From assembly GCF_021216675.1 (NCBI RefSeq), contig NZ_CP086120.1, positions 4,338,501 through 4,402,500 of the forward strand: a stretch of 64,000 nucleotides of DNA, given 5' to 3'. Origin of the DNA: Streptomyces gobiensis (GTDB taxonomy: Bacteria > Actinomycetota > Actinomycetes > Streptomycetales > Streptomycetaceae). Position 1 is the first letter of the stretch. Each line of letters begins with the position of its first letter. Made by a program: the position numbers and the translations under genes. Below are positions 17,595 to 26,801 of this stretch, piece by piece. The notes beneath the pieces are model-generated. The model saw only the letters and a list, made by a program, of their open reading frames with translations, was not told the origin of the DNA and did not search any database.

Positions 17595-19205
17595 ATGGCG
17601 TTCGCCCGGACCTGCTCGGTCGCGCTGGTCGGTGTGGAAGGGGTGCTGGTCGAGGTCCAAGCCGATCTGGAGCCCGGGGTGGCGACCTTCACGCTGGTCG
17701 GGCTGCCCGACAAGTCCCTGGTGGAGAGCCGCGACCGAGTGCGGGCCGCTGTCGTCAACTCGGGGGCCGAGTGGCCGCAGAAGAAGCTCACCGTCGGGCT
17801 CAGCCCGGCCTCGGTGCCCAAAGGCGGCAGCGGCTTCGATCTGGCCGTGGCCTGTGCGGTGCTGGGCGCCGCCGAGCGGATCGACCCCCGCGAGCTGGCG
17901 GATGTGATGATGATCGGCGAGCTGGGTCTGGACGGCAGCGTCCGGCCGGTGCGCGGCGTGCTGCCCGCTGTCCTGGCCGCGGCGGACGCGGGCTACCGCC
18001 AGGTGGTGGTGCCCGAGCAGACCGTCTCCGAGGCCGCGCTGGTGCCCGATATGGCGGTGCTGGGCGTCCGCAGCCTGCGCCAGCTCATCGCGGTGCTGAC
18101 CGATGATCCGGTCCCGGAAGAAGAAACGCCGCATACGGACGGCCGCCCCGACCCGCTGCTGGCGGGTCTCGCCGTGCCCGGCGCGGGCCTGGGGGCCGCG
18201 GCGCTGGGCGGCGGTCGTTCGGTGGACCTCTCCGAGGTCGCCGGACAGGCAGCGGCGCGCCGGGCCCTGGAGGTGGCGGCCGCCGGGCGGCACCACATCT
18301 TCTTCAAGGGCCCGCCCGGCGCGGGCAAGACCATGCTCGCCGAACGCCTTCCCGGTCTGCTGCCGCCGCTCACCCCGAAGGAGTCCCTGGAAGCCACCGC
18401 GGTGCACTCGGTGGCCGGAGTGCTGCCACCGGGTCAGCCGCTGGTGGCCCGGCCGCCGTACTGCGCCCCGCACCACTCGGCGAGTATGGCCTCGCTCGTC
18501 GGCGGCGGCACCGGCCTGCCCCGGCCAGGGGCGGTGTCCCTGGCCCACCATGGAGTGCTGTTCCTGGACGAGGCCGCCGAATGCAGCGGCCGGGTGCTGG
18601 ACGCCCTGCGCCAGCCGCTGGAGTCCGGGCAGGTGGTGGTCGCCCGGGCGCAGGGGATGATGCGTATGCCCGCCCGCATCCTGCTGGTACTCGCGGCGAA
18701 CCCCTGCCCCTGCGGACGTCACGGTATGACCGGTGATGGCTGCGAGTGCAGACCCTCGTCCATCCGGCGCTATCGGGCGCGGCTGTCCGGACCGCTGCTC
18801 GACCGCGTCGATCTCCGGGTCACCGTGGAGCCGGTCGCCCGCTCCGAGCTGCTTGCGGCAGACCAGGCGGCGGAGTCCACCGCCACCGTGGCCGCACGGG
18901 TTCTCGCAGCCAGGGAACGGGCCGCCGCGCGGTTCGCGGATACGCCCTGGCTGACCAACAGCGAGGTGCCCGGCTATGAGCTGCGTACCCGCTGGAAAGT
19001 CGCACCGGGTGCGCTGCGGCGGGCCGAAGGCGATATGGAGCGGGGCCTGCTCTCCGCGCGCGGTCTGGACCGGGTGCTCCGAGTCGCCTGGACCGTCGCC
19101 GACCTCGCCGGGCGTGACCGGCCCGGCGCCGAGGACGTCGACTGGGCCCTGGAGCTCCGCACGGGCATCAGCCGCGGTGCGCCGCTGGCCGGGTTCGCCG
19201 GGTGA
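17595..19205 (+). CDS. comM: ComM/YifB family AAA+ ATPase
   Basis: Mg-chelatase-like AAA+ protein of 536 residues. ComM in naturally transformable bacteria is a hexameric helicase that extends branch migration during recombination; in Streptomyces the role is unproven. The N-terminal domain has GLPDKSLVESRDRVRAA and SPASVPKGGSGFDL. Walker A is GPPGAGKTMLAERLPG near residue 240, Walker B LFLDEAAE, and the NPCPCGRHG motif lies near 370. It overlaps dprA by four bases. Confidence 0.93.
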   Translation: MAFARTCSVALVGVEGVLVEVQADLEPGVATFTLVGLPDKSLVESRDRVRAAVVNSGAEWPQKKLTVGLSPASVPKGGSGFDLAVACAVLGAAERIDPRELADVMMIGELGLDGSVRPVRGVLPAVLAAADAGYRQVVVPEQTVSEAALVPDMAVLGVRSLRQLIAVLTDDPVPEEETPHTDGRPDPLLAGLAVPGAGLGAAALGGGRSVDLSEVAGQAAARRALEVAAAGRHHIFFKGPPGAGKTMLAERLPGLLPPLTPKESLEATAVHSVAGVLPPGQPLVARPPYCAPHHSASMASLVGGGTGLPRPGAVSLAHHGVLFLDEAAECSGRVLDALRQPLESGQVVVARAQGMMRMPARILLVLAANPCPCGRHGMTGDGCECRPSSIRRYRARLSGPLLDRVDLRVTVEPVARSELLAADQAAESTATVAARVLAARERAAARFADTPWLTNSEVPGYELRTRWKVAPGALRRAEGDMERGLLSARGLDRVLRVAWTVADLAGRDRPGAEDVDWALELRTGISRGAPLAGFAG

Positions 19206-20332
19206 ATGGCGACGAGGAGCGGCTGGCGCGGGCGGCGCTGACCCGGATCGGGGAGCCGGGGGATGAGCTGGTGGGACGGTGGCTGACGGAGTACGGGCCG
19301 GTGGAGACCGTACAGGCGCTCGGTGGGGAACAGCCGCTGGAAGGGGCGAGCCAGGAGCGCTGGGCCGGTCTGCGGCTACGGGCCCGGGGCGCCCGGCCTG
19401 AGGCGGACCTGGCCGCGATCGGAGCGCTCGGCGGGCGGTTCGTCTGCCCCGGCGACCGCGAATGGCCTTGTCAACTCGATGACCTCGGTGACACCCGCCC
19501 CATTGGGCTATGGGTGCGCGGCAGACCCTCGCTGCGCTTCTGGGCGCTGCGGTCGGTCGCCGTTGTCGGGGCCAGGGCCTGTACCGACTATGGCGCCCAC
19601 CTCGCCTCCGTTCTCGGCGCTGGGCTGGCCGAGCGCGGCTGGACGGTGGTCTCCGGGGCGGCCTATGGCGTGGACGGTGCCGCGCACCGGGGCGCGCTCG
19701 CCGTTGATGGCGCGACCGTCGGAGTGCTGGCCTGTGGTGTGGATGTGGCCTATCCGCCCGGCAACCGCGCACTGATCGGCCGGATCGCGGAACAGGGTCT
19801 GCTGGCGGCGGAGTTGCCGCCCGGTGACCACCCCACCCGCAGCCGGTTTGTGCTCCGTAACCGGGTGATCGCGGCGCTCACCCGGGGCACGGTGGTCGTG
19901 GAGGCCCAGCTGCGCAGCGGCTCGCTGGTCACCGCGCGGCGGGCGGCTCAGCTGGACCGGTACGTCATGGGGGTGCCGGGTCCGGTGACTTCCGGGCTCT
20001 CGGCCGGGGTGCATCAACTGCTCCGCGGCGAGGGGGAGGTGGTCACCGACGCCGCGGAGGTGATCGAACTGGTCGGCGACATCGGGGAGCTGGCCCCGGA
20101 GCGGAGCGGCCCCGTCGTACCGCGAGATCTCCTCCACCCGGCCGCCGTGCGGGTGTTGGAGGCGCTGCCAGCCCGTGCCGCGGTCACCGTCGGCTGGGTG
20201 GCACACGCGGCTGGTACGGCCAGCGATATCGCCTACACCAGGCTTCAGGAGCTGAGATCGCTCGGCTTTGTCGAACGTACGGGTGAACACTGGAAGTTGA
20301 CCCACCCGGACGGTCGACACCCCAACAGGTGA
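19202..20332 (+). CDS. dprA: DNA processing protein DprA/Smf
   Basis: Binds single-stranded DNA and loads RecA in transforming bacteria; conserved also in species not known to take up DNA. It has 376 residues with the Rossmann-like core VAVVGARACTDYG, VVSGAAYGVDGAAHRGAL, GGVDVAYPPGN-like sequence, and FVLRNRVIAALTRGTVVVEA, then a C-terminal winged-helix domain (SDIAYTRLQELRSLGFV). GTG start overlaps the comM stop (GTGA). Confidence 0.94.
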   Translation: MNGDEERLARAALTRIGEPGDELVGRWLTEYGPVETVQALGGEQPLEGASQERWAGLRLRARGARPEADLAAIGALGGRFVCPGDREWPCQLDDLGDTRPIGLWVRGRPSLRFWALRSVAVVGARACTDYGAHLASVLGAGLAERGWTVVSGAAYGVDGAAHRGALAVDGATVGVLACGVDVAYPPGNRALIGRIAEQGLLAAELPPGDHPTRSRFVLRNRVIAALTRGTVVVEAQLRSGSLVTARRAAQLDRYVMGVPGPVTSGLSAGVHQLLRGEGEVVTDAAEVIELVGDIGELAPERSGPVVPRDLLHPAAVRVLEALPARAAVTVGWVAHAAGTASDIAYTRLQELRSLGFVERTGEHWKLTHPDGRHPNR

Positions 20333-20582
20333 TGAAGCGGTCCTTGACCTGCTACGACCGAGTGAAAGGGTGAGGGGCATGCTCCCCGAATCGCAGCTTC
20401 CGCCGACATGTGCGGGACCGCCAGAGGCGCCGTGTACCACCAGGGTGCGGACCGAGGAACGTATCTGCGCATGCCAGATCGAACGATCGTCGCGCAATGC
20501 GACCCCTCGGTCACGCTACGCTCGCAAGGTTCTTCCCTCCTGACCGATGTACCGACCACGGCAGAACGGCTCTAGGTGACGA

Positions 20583-21425
20583 ATGCCCCACCACATGTCC
20601 GGGTCCCAACGCACGGCCACAGCGGTGCCGCCCGCGGCCGACGCGGCTGCGCGCCCCGCCGCCCCCAGTTCGCTGGAAGAGCTGTGGCGGTTGTACAAGG
20701 ACACGGGTGACGAGCGGCTGCGGGAGCAGCTGATCCTGCACTACTCACCACTGGTGAAGTACGTGGCCGGACGGGTCAGTGTGGGGCTGCCGCCCAATGT
20801 GGAGCAGGCCGACTTTGTCTCCTCGGGAGTCTTCGGGCTCATCGACGCGATCGAGAAGTTCGACCCCGGGCGGTCCATCAAGTTCGAGACCTACGCCATC
20901 ACCCGCATCCGCGGGGCGATGATCGATGAACTGCGGGCACTGGACTGGATCCCGCGTTCGGTCCGGCAGAAGGCCCGCGCGGTGGAGCGGGCCTACGCCA
21001 CGCTGGAGGCCTCGCTGCGGCGTACGCCCTCGGAGGCTGAGGTGGCCGCCGAGATGGGCATCCAGCTGGAGGAACTGCACGCTGTCTTCAGTCAGTTGTC
21101 GCTGGCCAATGTGGTGGCGCTGGAGGAGCTGCTGCACGTCGGCGGTGAGAGCGGCGACCGGCTGAGCCTGATGGATACGCTGGAGGACACCGCCGCCGAG
21201 AACCCGGTCGAGATCGCCGAGGACCGTGAGCTGCGGCGACTGCTGGCCAGGGCGATCAACACACTGCCGGAGCGGGAAAAGACCGTGGTCACCCTCTACT
21301 ACTACGAGGGCCTTACGCTCGCCGAGATCGGCCAGGTGCTGGGGGTCACAGAGAGCCGGGTGAGCCAGATCCACACCAAGTCCGTGCTGCAATTGCGCGC
21401 GAAGCTCGCGGATGTGGGTCGCTGA
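20583..21425 (+). CDS. whiG: Sporulation sigma factor WhiG
   Basis: FliA-type sigma factor that starts sporulation in aerial hyphae of Streptomyces. It has 280 residues: region 2 (HYSPLVKYVAGRVSVGLP, then FGLIDAIEKFDPGR and KFETYAITRIRGAMIDELR), region 3 (RQKARAVERAYATLE) and region 4 with the helix-turn-helix LAEIGQVLGVTESRVSQIHT. The 250 bases upstream hold no gene. WhiG is held inactive by RsiG with c-di-GMP in species studied; rsiG is not in this window. An internal ATG at 20595 is also possible. Confidence 0.96.
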   Translation: MPHHMSGSQRTATAVPPAADAAARPAAPSSLEELWRLYKDTGDERLREQLILHYSPLVKYVAGRVSVGLPPNVEQADFVSSGVFGLIDAIEKFDPGRSIKFETYAITRIRGAMIDELRALDWIPRSVRQKARAVERAYATLEASLRRTPSEAEVAAEMGIQLEELHAVFSQLSLANVVALEELLHVGGESGDRLSLMDTLEDTAAENPVEIAEDRELRRLLARAINTLPEREKTVVTLYYYEGLTLAEIGQVLGVTESRVSQIHTKSVLQLRAKLADVGR

Positions 21426-21454
21426 ATCGTCCCTGCCCTCTCTATGGTGGAGAC

Positions 21455-22036
21455 GTGCCCAGGATTCGAGCGGCCTCGGTGGCCGAGCACCGGACGATGC
21501 AGCGCGGCGCCCTGCTGGACGCCGCCCGATCCTTGCTGTCCGAGGGCGGTACGGAGGCGCTGACCTTCCCCGCCCTTGCCGAGCGGACCGGGCTGGCTCG
21601 GTCTTCTGTCTATGAGTACTTCCGCTCCCGCGCGGCCGTTGTCGAGGAGCTGTGCGCGGTCGATTTCCCCATCTGGGCGGCCGAGGTGGAGGCGGCGATG
21701 GAGGCCGCCGATACGCCCGAGGCGAAGATCGAGGCGTATGTACGGCAGCAGCTGGCGCTCGTCGGAGACCGACGGCACCGGGCAGTGGTCGCGATCTCGG
21801 CCGGTGAGCTGGATCAGGGCGCCCGGGAGAAGATCCGTGCCGCACACGGTGGGTTGATCGCGATGACCGTCTCCGCACTGGAGACGCTCGGCCATGAGCA
21901 GCCCCGCTTGGCGGCGATGCTGCTCCAGGGGATCGTCGACGCCGCAGTCCGCCGCATTGAGCTGGGCGCGGCGGAGGACCCCGAACGGATCACGGAAGCC
22001 GCGGTAACGATGGCTCTGCGCGGCGCTTGCGGCTGA
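21455..22036 (+). CDS. TetR family transcriptional regulator
   Basis: Regulator of 193 residues. The N-terminal TetR helix-turn-helix is visible in ALLDAARSLLSEGG ... FPALAERTGLARSSVYEYF. The C-terminal ligand domain is not diagnostic. It begins 29 bases after whiG and may be co-transcribed. Its 3' end overlaps by 47 bases the end of the convergent M23 peptidase gene. Target genes are unknown. Confidence 0.88.
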   Translation: MPRIRAASVAEHRTMQRGALLDAARSLLSEGGTEALTFPALAERTGLARSSVYEYFRSRAAVVEELCAVDFPIWAAEVEAAMEAADTPEAKIEAYVRQQLALVGDRRHRAVVAISAGELDQGAREKIRAAHGGLIAMTVSALETLGHEQPRLAAMLLQGIVDAAVRRIELGAAEDPERITEAAVTMALRGACG

Positions 22037-22814
22037 CGGCACGCGCCCGCTGTCCGGTTCCGGTGCCGCACGCGGCCTGCCACGCAACCGCGCCAGCGAA
22101 GCGCGCGGCGCGGTGGAGGCGTCGGTGCGCCCAGGCAGCCACCGCGGCCAGCACCGCCGCCAGAGCGCCTGCGGCGGTCGGCACCGTGACGTCCGCGGTT
22201 CCCTCGGCTGGCTTATCCCGGGTAACCGGCGGATGCGCAATGGTGTGGGCCGAGCCCGCTGGCTGCCAGGCGCCCATGCCGCCCTCCGGCTGATCAGTGC
22301 CTTCTGTGACCTCTGTGGCCTCTGCGCCAGGGCCTGTGGCCATCGCCTTGCCCTCCCGGGGCAGCGGAATGTCGAAGACCGGGAGCAGGATGGACGGTCC
22401 CTGGCGGAGCAGGGTGAGGGGGTCGAGGTAGGTGTCGCCGCGGCGCAAGCCCCAGTGGAGGCAGGAGCTGGGACGGCAGTGCGATGGGCCGGGCTGGAGA
22501 GTGGCGACGGGCTGCCCGGCGGTGACCCGGTCGCCGACGGAGACCGTCGGGCTGACCGGTTCGTACGTGGTGCGCAGTGGCGGGTCACCGGTGCCGGAGA
22601 GTTCGATGGACAGCACGCCGCGGCCCGCGACCGTGCCCGCGAAAGAGACCCGGCCCGGGGCCACCGCCCGGACCGGCCGCCCCGCCTTTCCCGCGAGGTC
22701 CACACCCCGGTGTCCCGCCGCCCAGGGCGCGGGCGGCGGCTCGAAGGCCCGCTCCACCTGGGGGTCCGGTACGGGCCAGATGAGCAGCAGTGCCGCGTAC
22801 AGTTGTAGCCACAT
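21990..22814 (-). CDS. M23 family metallopeptidase, exported
   Basis: Peptidoglycan hydrolase-like LytM domain. The protein (274 residues from ATG at 22814) has a short signal-type N terminus (MWLQLYAALLLIWPVPDP). The zinc motifs are HRGVD and CLHWGL, with the beta core GRVSFAGTVAGRGVLSIEL and PVSPTVSVGDRVTAGQPVA. A C-terminal hydrophobic helix (AAGALAAVLAAVAAWAHRR) may anchor it. It lies upstream of and divergent from rpsB, a position I recall as conserved in Streptomyces. Confidence 0.82.
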   Translation of the reverse strand: MWLQLYAALLLIWPVPDPQVERAFEPPPAPWAAGHRGVDLAGKAGRPVRAVAPGRVSFAGTVAGRGVLSIELSGTGDPPLRTTYEPVSPTVSVGDRVTAGQPVATLQPGPSHCRPSSCLHWGLRRGDTYLDPLTLLRQGPSILLPVFDIPLPREGKAMATGPGAEATEVTEGTDQPEGGMGAWQPAGSAHTIAHPPVTRDKPAEGTADVTVPTAAGALAAVLAAVAAWAHRRLHRAARFAGAVAWQAACGTGTGQRARAVSRKRRAEPSLPRLP

Positions 22815-23112
22815 GCACGTAGCGTGACGCGGAGCGCTGTTCCTTGTGGATCTTGTTGAGGATCTGTGGAATACCCGCCGGTTGTGGTTAACCGCGCGTG
22901 TCGTCGTCCCTGTCAGGGTCCCGTACACTTCTGGTGGCGACCCGGGTCACCGGGTCGACTTCGCACGCCCCGCCACCCTCCGTGGGTGGCCGCGTATCTC
23001 GGTCCTTCGAACCGCCTTTCACCAGGTGTTTCGCAGGCATAACGCGTTGGGGTGTCAGGAGCGGCGGCCGCCCGGCCGACGCTGACAACCGAGTACAACG
23101 AGGAGAACGGCC

Positions 23113-24081
23113 ATGGCCGTCGTCACGATGCGGGAGCTGCTGGAGAGCGGCGTCCACTTTGGGCACCAGACCCGCCGCTGGAACCCGAAGATGAAGCGCT
23201 TCATTTTCACCGAGCGCAATGGCATCTACATCATTGACCTGCTCCAGTCGCTGTCGTACATCGACCGCGCCTACGAGTTCGTCAAGGAGACCGTCGCGCA
23301 CGGCGGCTCCGTCATGTTCGTCGGCACCAAGAAGCAGGCCCAGGAGGCCATTGCCGAGCAGGCCACCCGCGTGGGCATGCCCTACGTGAACCAGCGCTGG
23401 CTCGGCGGCATGCTGACCAACTTCTCGACGACCGTCTACAAGCGTCTGCAGCGCCTCAAGGAGCTTGAGCAGATCGACTTCGAGGATGTGGCCGCCTCCG
23501 GCCTCACCAAGAAGGAGCTCCTTGTCCTCTCCCGCGAGAAGGCCAAGCTGGAGAAGACCCTTGGCGGTATCCGCGAGATGCAGAAGGTGCCCAGCGCCGT
23601 CTGGATCGTGGACACCAAGAAGGAGCACATCGCCGTCGGTGAGGCGCGCAAGCTCAACATCCCGGTTGTCGCGATCCTCGACACCAACTGCGACCCGGAT
23701 GAGGTCGACTACAAGATCCCGGGCAACGATGACGCGATCCGCTCCGTCACCCTGCTCACCCGCGTGATCGCCGACGCCGTCGCCGAGGGCCTGATCGCCC
23801 GCTCCGGCGCCGCCGAGGCGAAGGGTGGCGAGAAGGCCGCCGCCGAGCCGCTCCCGGAGTGGGAGCGCGAGCTCCTTGAGGGCGAGGCCCAGAAGGCCGA
23901 CGCTGCCAAGGCCGAGGCCACTAAGGCTGACGAGGCCGCCAAGGCTGAGGAGGCCCCGGCTGAGGAGCCCAAGGCTGAGGAGCCCAAGGCTGAGGAGCCC
24001 AAGGCTGAGGAGCCCAAGGCTGAGGAGCCCAAGGCCGAGGCGCAGCCCGCCGAGGCGGAGAAGCCCGCAGAGCAGGCCTGA
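23113..24081 (+). CDS. rpsB: 30S ribosomal protein S2
   Basis: Small-subunit protein that recruits S1 in many bacteria. The first 240 residues are canonical S2 (MRELLESGVHFGHQTRRWNP, MFVGTKKQAQEAIAEQA, WLGGMLTNFSTT, VVAILDTNCDP). The C terminus is a long Ala/Glu/Lys/Pro extension with five identical AEEPK units, making 322 residues in all. The 298 bases upstream contain the promoter and leader. A hairpin separates it from tsf. Confidence 0.97.
   Translation: MAVVTMRELLESGVHFGHQTRRWNPKMKRFIFTERNGIYIIDLLQSLSYIDRAYEFVKETVAHGGSVMFVGTKKQAQEAIAEQATRVGMPYVNQRWLGGMLTNFSTTVYKRLQRLKELEQIDFEDVAASGLTKKELLVLSREKAKLEKTLGGIREMQKVPSAVWIVDTKKEHIAVGEARKLNIPVVAILDTNCDPDEVDYKIPGNDDAIRSVTLLTRVIADAVAEGLIARSGAAEAKGGEKAAAEPLPEWERELLEGEAQKADAAKAEATKADEAAKAEEAPAEEPKAEEPKAEEPKAEEPKAEEPKAEAQPAEAEKPAEQA
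23959..24033 (+). repeat. Five perfect 15-bp tandem repeats in rpsB
   Basis: The unit GCTGAGGAGCCCAAG is repeated five times without a mismatch, encoding AEEPK each time. Being identical at the DNA level, the array is recent or actively homogenised and probably varies in copy number between strains. Confidence 0.95.
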
Positions 24082-24090
24082 CGTATCGGA

Positions 24091-24115
24091 CGGTGGGGGC
24101 CAGCCGCCCCCACCG
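24091..24115 (+). terminator. Hairpin after rpsB
   Basis: A perfect ten-base-pair GC stem (24091-24100 with 24106-24115) has a five-base loop, ten bases after the rpsB stop. It probably acts as partial terminator or attenuator between rpsB and tsf. Confidence 0.6.
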
Positions 24116-24291
24116 CTCCCGGTGGTTATCCGCCAATGCGGACGTCGGAGAAGAGATTCACCGACCGTGACTCCTCCCTCCTCTCAGTGACGAGGGCTTC
24201 TCACCCGGCCGCCGTGGCGACCTCATGACGGACAAGCCCTGCCCGGTGCCAACCCTGGGGCAGAGCAGTAGTGCAGAGAAGGAACTTAAGG

Positions 24292-25146
24292 ATGGCGAAC
24301 TACACCGCCGCTGACGTCAAGAAGCTCCGTGAGCTCACCGGCGCCGGCATGATGGACTGTAAGAAGGCAATCGACGAGGCCGAGGGCAACGTCGACAAGG
24401 CCGTTGAGATCCTGCGCGTCAAGGGCCAGAAGGGCGTCGCCAAGCGCGAGTCCCGCACCGCCTCGAACGGTGCCGTCGCGTCGCTCATCGCCGACGACAA
24501 GAAGTCCGGCGTGCTGGTTGAGCTCAAGTGCGAAACCGACTTCGTGGCCAAGGGCGACAAGTTCCAGGCCGCCATCGCCACCATCGCCGCGCATATCGCC
24601 GCCACCTCCCCGGCCGACATCGGCGCGCTGCTCACCTCCGAGATCGAGGCCGGCAAGACCGTCCAGGCCTTCGTCGACGAGAAGAACGCCGAGCTGGGCG
24701 AGAAGATCGTCCTCGACCGTTTCGCGCAGTTCTCCGGCGCCTTCGTCGCCTCCTACCTGCACCGGACCAACCCGGACCTGCCGCCGCAGGTCGGCGTGCT
24801 GGTCGAGCTGGACCAGGGGACCGCCTCGGACGAGGAAAAGGCAGCTGTCGCCAAGGACATCGCGCAGCACATCGCCGCGTTCTCGCCGAAGTTCCTCTCC
24901 CGTGAGGAGGTCCCGGCCGACACCGTGGAGAGTGAGCGCCGCGTCGCAGAGGCCACCGCGAAGGAGGAGGGCAAGCCGGAGGCCGCTCTGCCCAAGATCG
25001 TGGAAGGCCGCGTCAACGGCTTCTTCAAGGAGAACTGCCTCCTGGACCAGCCGTTCGCCAAGGACAACAAGAAGACCGTTCAGAAGGTCCTGGACGAGGC
25101 CGGTGTCACGCTGAAGCGCTTCGCCCGCTTCCGCGTCGGCGCCTGA
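24292..25146 (+). CDS. tsf: Elongation factor Ts
   Basis: Nucleotide exchange factor for EF-Tu. It has 284 residues with ANYTAADVKKLRELTGAGMM and DCKKAIDEAEGNVDKA at the start, then VELKCETDFVAKGDKF, and ends in FARFRVGA. ATG at 24292 is supported by AGAAGGA about eight bases upstream. It follows rpsB by 210 bases. Confidence 0.97.
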   Translation: MANYTAADVKKLRELTGAGMMDCKKAIDEAEGNVDKAVEILRVKGQKGVAKRESRTASNGAVASLIADDKKSGVLVELKCETDFVAKGDKFQAAIATIAAHIAATSPADIGALLTSEIEAGKTVQAFVDEKNAELGEKIVLDRFAQFSGAFVASYLHRTNPDLPPQVGVLVELDQGTASDEEKAAVAKDIAQHIAAFSPKFLSREEVPADTVESERRVAEATAKEEGKPEAALPKIVEGRVNGFFKENCLLDQPFAKDNKKTVQKVLDEAGVTLKRFARFRVGA

Positions 25147-25304
25147 CTCGACCCCGACCCCGGTACGCCGTGACATCCACGGCGATTCGGGTCCGGCCCC
25201 GTTAGGGTCGGGCATACGGCAGCTGAGACGAGGAGGCCATTGCTACAGGAACCGAGAGGATCCACCGGCAATGGCCTTCTTCGTATGTGCACGAGGAGAT
25301 CTCC

Positions 25305-26057
25305 ATGAGCAGCATTGACACCGACAAAGACGGCACGCGGCGTCGCTTCCTACTGAAGCTCTCCGGTGAAGCGTTCGCCGGCGGCGGTGGCCTCGGTGTC
25401 GACCCCGATGTCGTGCACAAGATCGCCCGGGAGGTCGCCGCGGTCGTACGGGACGGGGCGGAGATCGCCGTCGTCATCGGTGGCGGCAACTTCTTCCGTG
25501 GCGCGGAGCTGCAGCAGCGGGGCATGGACCGGGCCCGCTCCGACTACATGGGCATGCTCGGTACGGTGATGAACTGCCTTGCCCTTCAGGACTTCCTGGA
25601 GAAAGAGGGCATCGACTCCCGCGTCCAGACCGCCATCACCATGGGCCAGGTCGCGGAGCCGTATATCCCGCTGCGCGCCATCCGGCATCTGGAGAAGGGC
25701 CGGGTCGTCATCTTCGGCGCCGGCATGGGCATGCCGTACTTCTCCACCGACACCACCGCCGCCCAGCGCGCTCTGGAGATCCACGCCGAGACCCTGCTGC
25801 TGGGCAAGAATGGAGTGGACGGCGTTTACGACTCCGACCCCGCCAGGAACCCCGACGCGGTGAAGTTCGACGCCCTCAGCTACGACGAGGCCATCACCCG
25901 GGACCTCAAGGTCGCCGATATGACGGCCATCACCCTGTGCCGTGACAACAAGTTGCCGATCCTTGTCTTCGAGTTGCTCGCCGAGGGCAATATCGCGCGA
26001 GCGGTGAAGGGTGAGAAGATCGGCACGCTCGTCAGCATCCAGAGCACGCGCGTCTGA
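25305..26057 (+). CDS. pyrH: UMP kinase
   Basis: Makes UDP from UMP in pyrimidine synthesis; a hexameric amino-acid-kinase-fold enzyme. It has 250 residues with FLLKLSGEAFAGGGG, VVIGGGNFFRGAELQQRGMD, RVVIFGAGMGMPYFSTDTTA and LLGKNGVDGVYDSDP. ATG at 25305 is chosen because GAGGAG at 25293-25298 is six bases upstream. tsf-pyrH-frr order is the usual bacterial one. Confidence 0.97.
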   Translation: MSSIDTDKDGTRRRFLLKLSGEAFAGGGGLGVDPDVVHKIAREVAAVVRDGAEIAVVIGGGNFFRGAELQQRGMDRARSDYMGMLGTVMNCLALQDFLEKEGIDSRVQTAITMGQVAEPYIPLRAIRHLEKGRVVIFGAGMGMPYFSTDTTAAQRALEIHAETLLLGKNGVDGVYDSDPARNPDAVKFDALSYDEAITRDLKVADMTAITLCRDNKLPILVFELLAEGNIARAVKGEKIGTLVSIQSTRV

Positions 26058-26207
26058 CCGCTGCGAGTAAGCAGCGCGTCAGATGGCAACTCCGTGCCGT
26101 AGGAAGGGCACGACACGGGGATGGACAACAGCCTGTCGGTCGGACACCGTGCAGGCATCAGGGCAGTACCCGAATTTCCCGCTCATTCATCGAACCAGGA
26201 GCACGTG

Positions 26208-26765
26208 GTGATCGAAGAGACCCTCCTCGAGGCCGAGGAAAAGATGGAGAAGGCGGTCGTCGTCGCCAAGGAGGACTTCGCCGCGATCCGCACCGGCCGT
26301 GCGCACCCGGCGATGTTCAACAAGCTTGTGGCGGACTATTACGGGGCGCCGACGCCGATCAATCAGCTGGCTTCATTCTCGGTGCCCGAGCCGCGGATGG
26401 CCTTGGTGACCCCGTTCGACAAGAGCGCACTGCGCAATATCGAACAGGCGATCCGTGACTCGGATCTGGGCGTCAACCCGTCGAACGACGGCAACGTCAT
26501 CCGAGTGGTCTTCCCCGAGCTGACCGAGGACCGGCGCAAGGAGTTCATCAAGGTCGCCAAGAGCAAGGCGGAGGACGCGAAGATCTCGATCCGTAGTGTC
26601 CGCCGCAAGGCCAAGGAGGCCATCGACAAGGCGATCAAGGACGGCGAGGTCGGCGAGGACGAGGGCCGCCGCGCCGAGAAAGAGCTCGACGACACCACCG
26701 GCAAGCATGTCGCACAGGTGGACGAGCTGCTCAAGCACAAGGAAGCCGAGCTGCTTGAGGTCTGA
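26208..26765 (+). CDS. frr: Ribosome recycling factor
   Basis: Splits the post-termination ribosome together with EF-G. From GTG at 26208 it is 185 residues, the family's exact usual length; AGGAG at 26197-26201 is six bases upstream. Motifs: FAAIRTGRAHPAMFNKL, YGAPTPINQLASFSVPEPR, RVVFPELTEDRRKEFIKV and the heptad-rich coiled coil to the end. A triplicated 9-bp TCTGAGG-type repeat overlaps its stop codon. Confidence 0.96.
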   Translation: MIEETLLEAEEKMEKAVVVAKEDFAAIRTGRAHPAMFNKLVADYYGAPTPINQLASFSVPEPRMALVTPFDKSALRNIEQAIRDSDLGVNPSNDGNVIRVVFPELTEDRRKEFIKVAKSKAEDAKISIRSVRRKAKEAIDKAIKDGEVGEDEGRRAEKELDDTTGKHVAQVDELLKHKEAELLEV

Positions 26766-26785
26766 GGGATCTGAGGGGTCTGAGG
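26761..26785 (+). repeat. 9-bp tandem repeat at the frr stop
   Basis: TCTGAGGGA, TCTGAGGGG and TCTGAGGTT follow each other from 26761, covering the frr stop and the short gap before cdsA. It is one of several 9-bp tandem duplications in this window. Confidence 0.85.
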
Positions 26786-26801
26786 TTAAGGCTGCATTTC
26801 A

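Noticed and set aside
17469..19772. A 767-codon minus-strand open frame opposite comM
   Set aside because: Its translation is Arg/Gly/His-rich without motifs, and comM-dprA on the other strand are certain genes.
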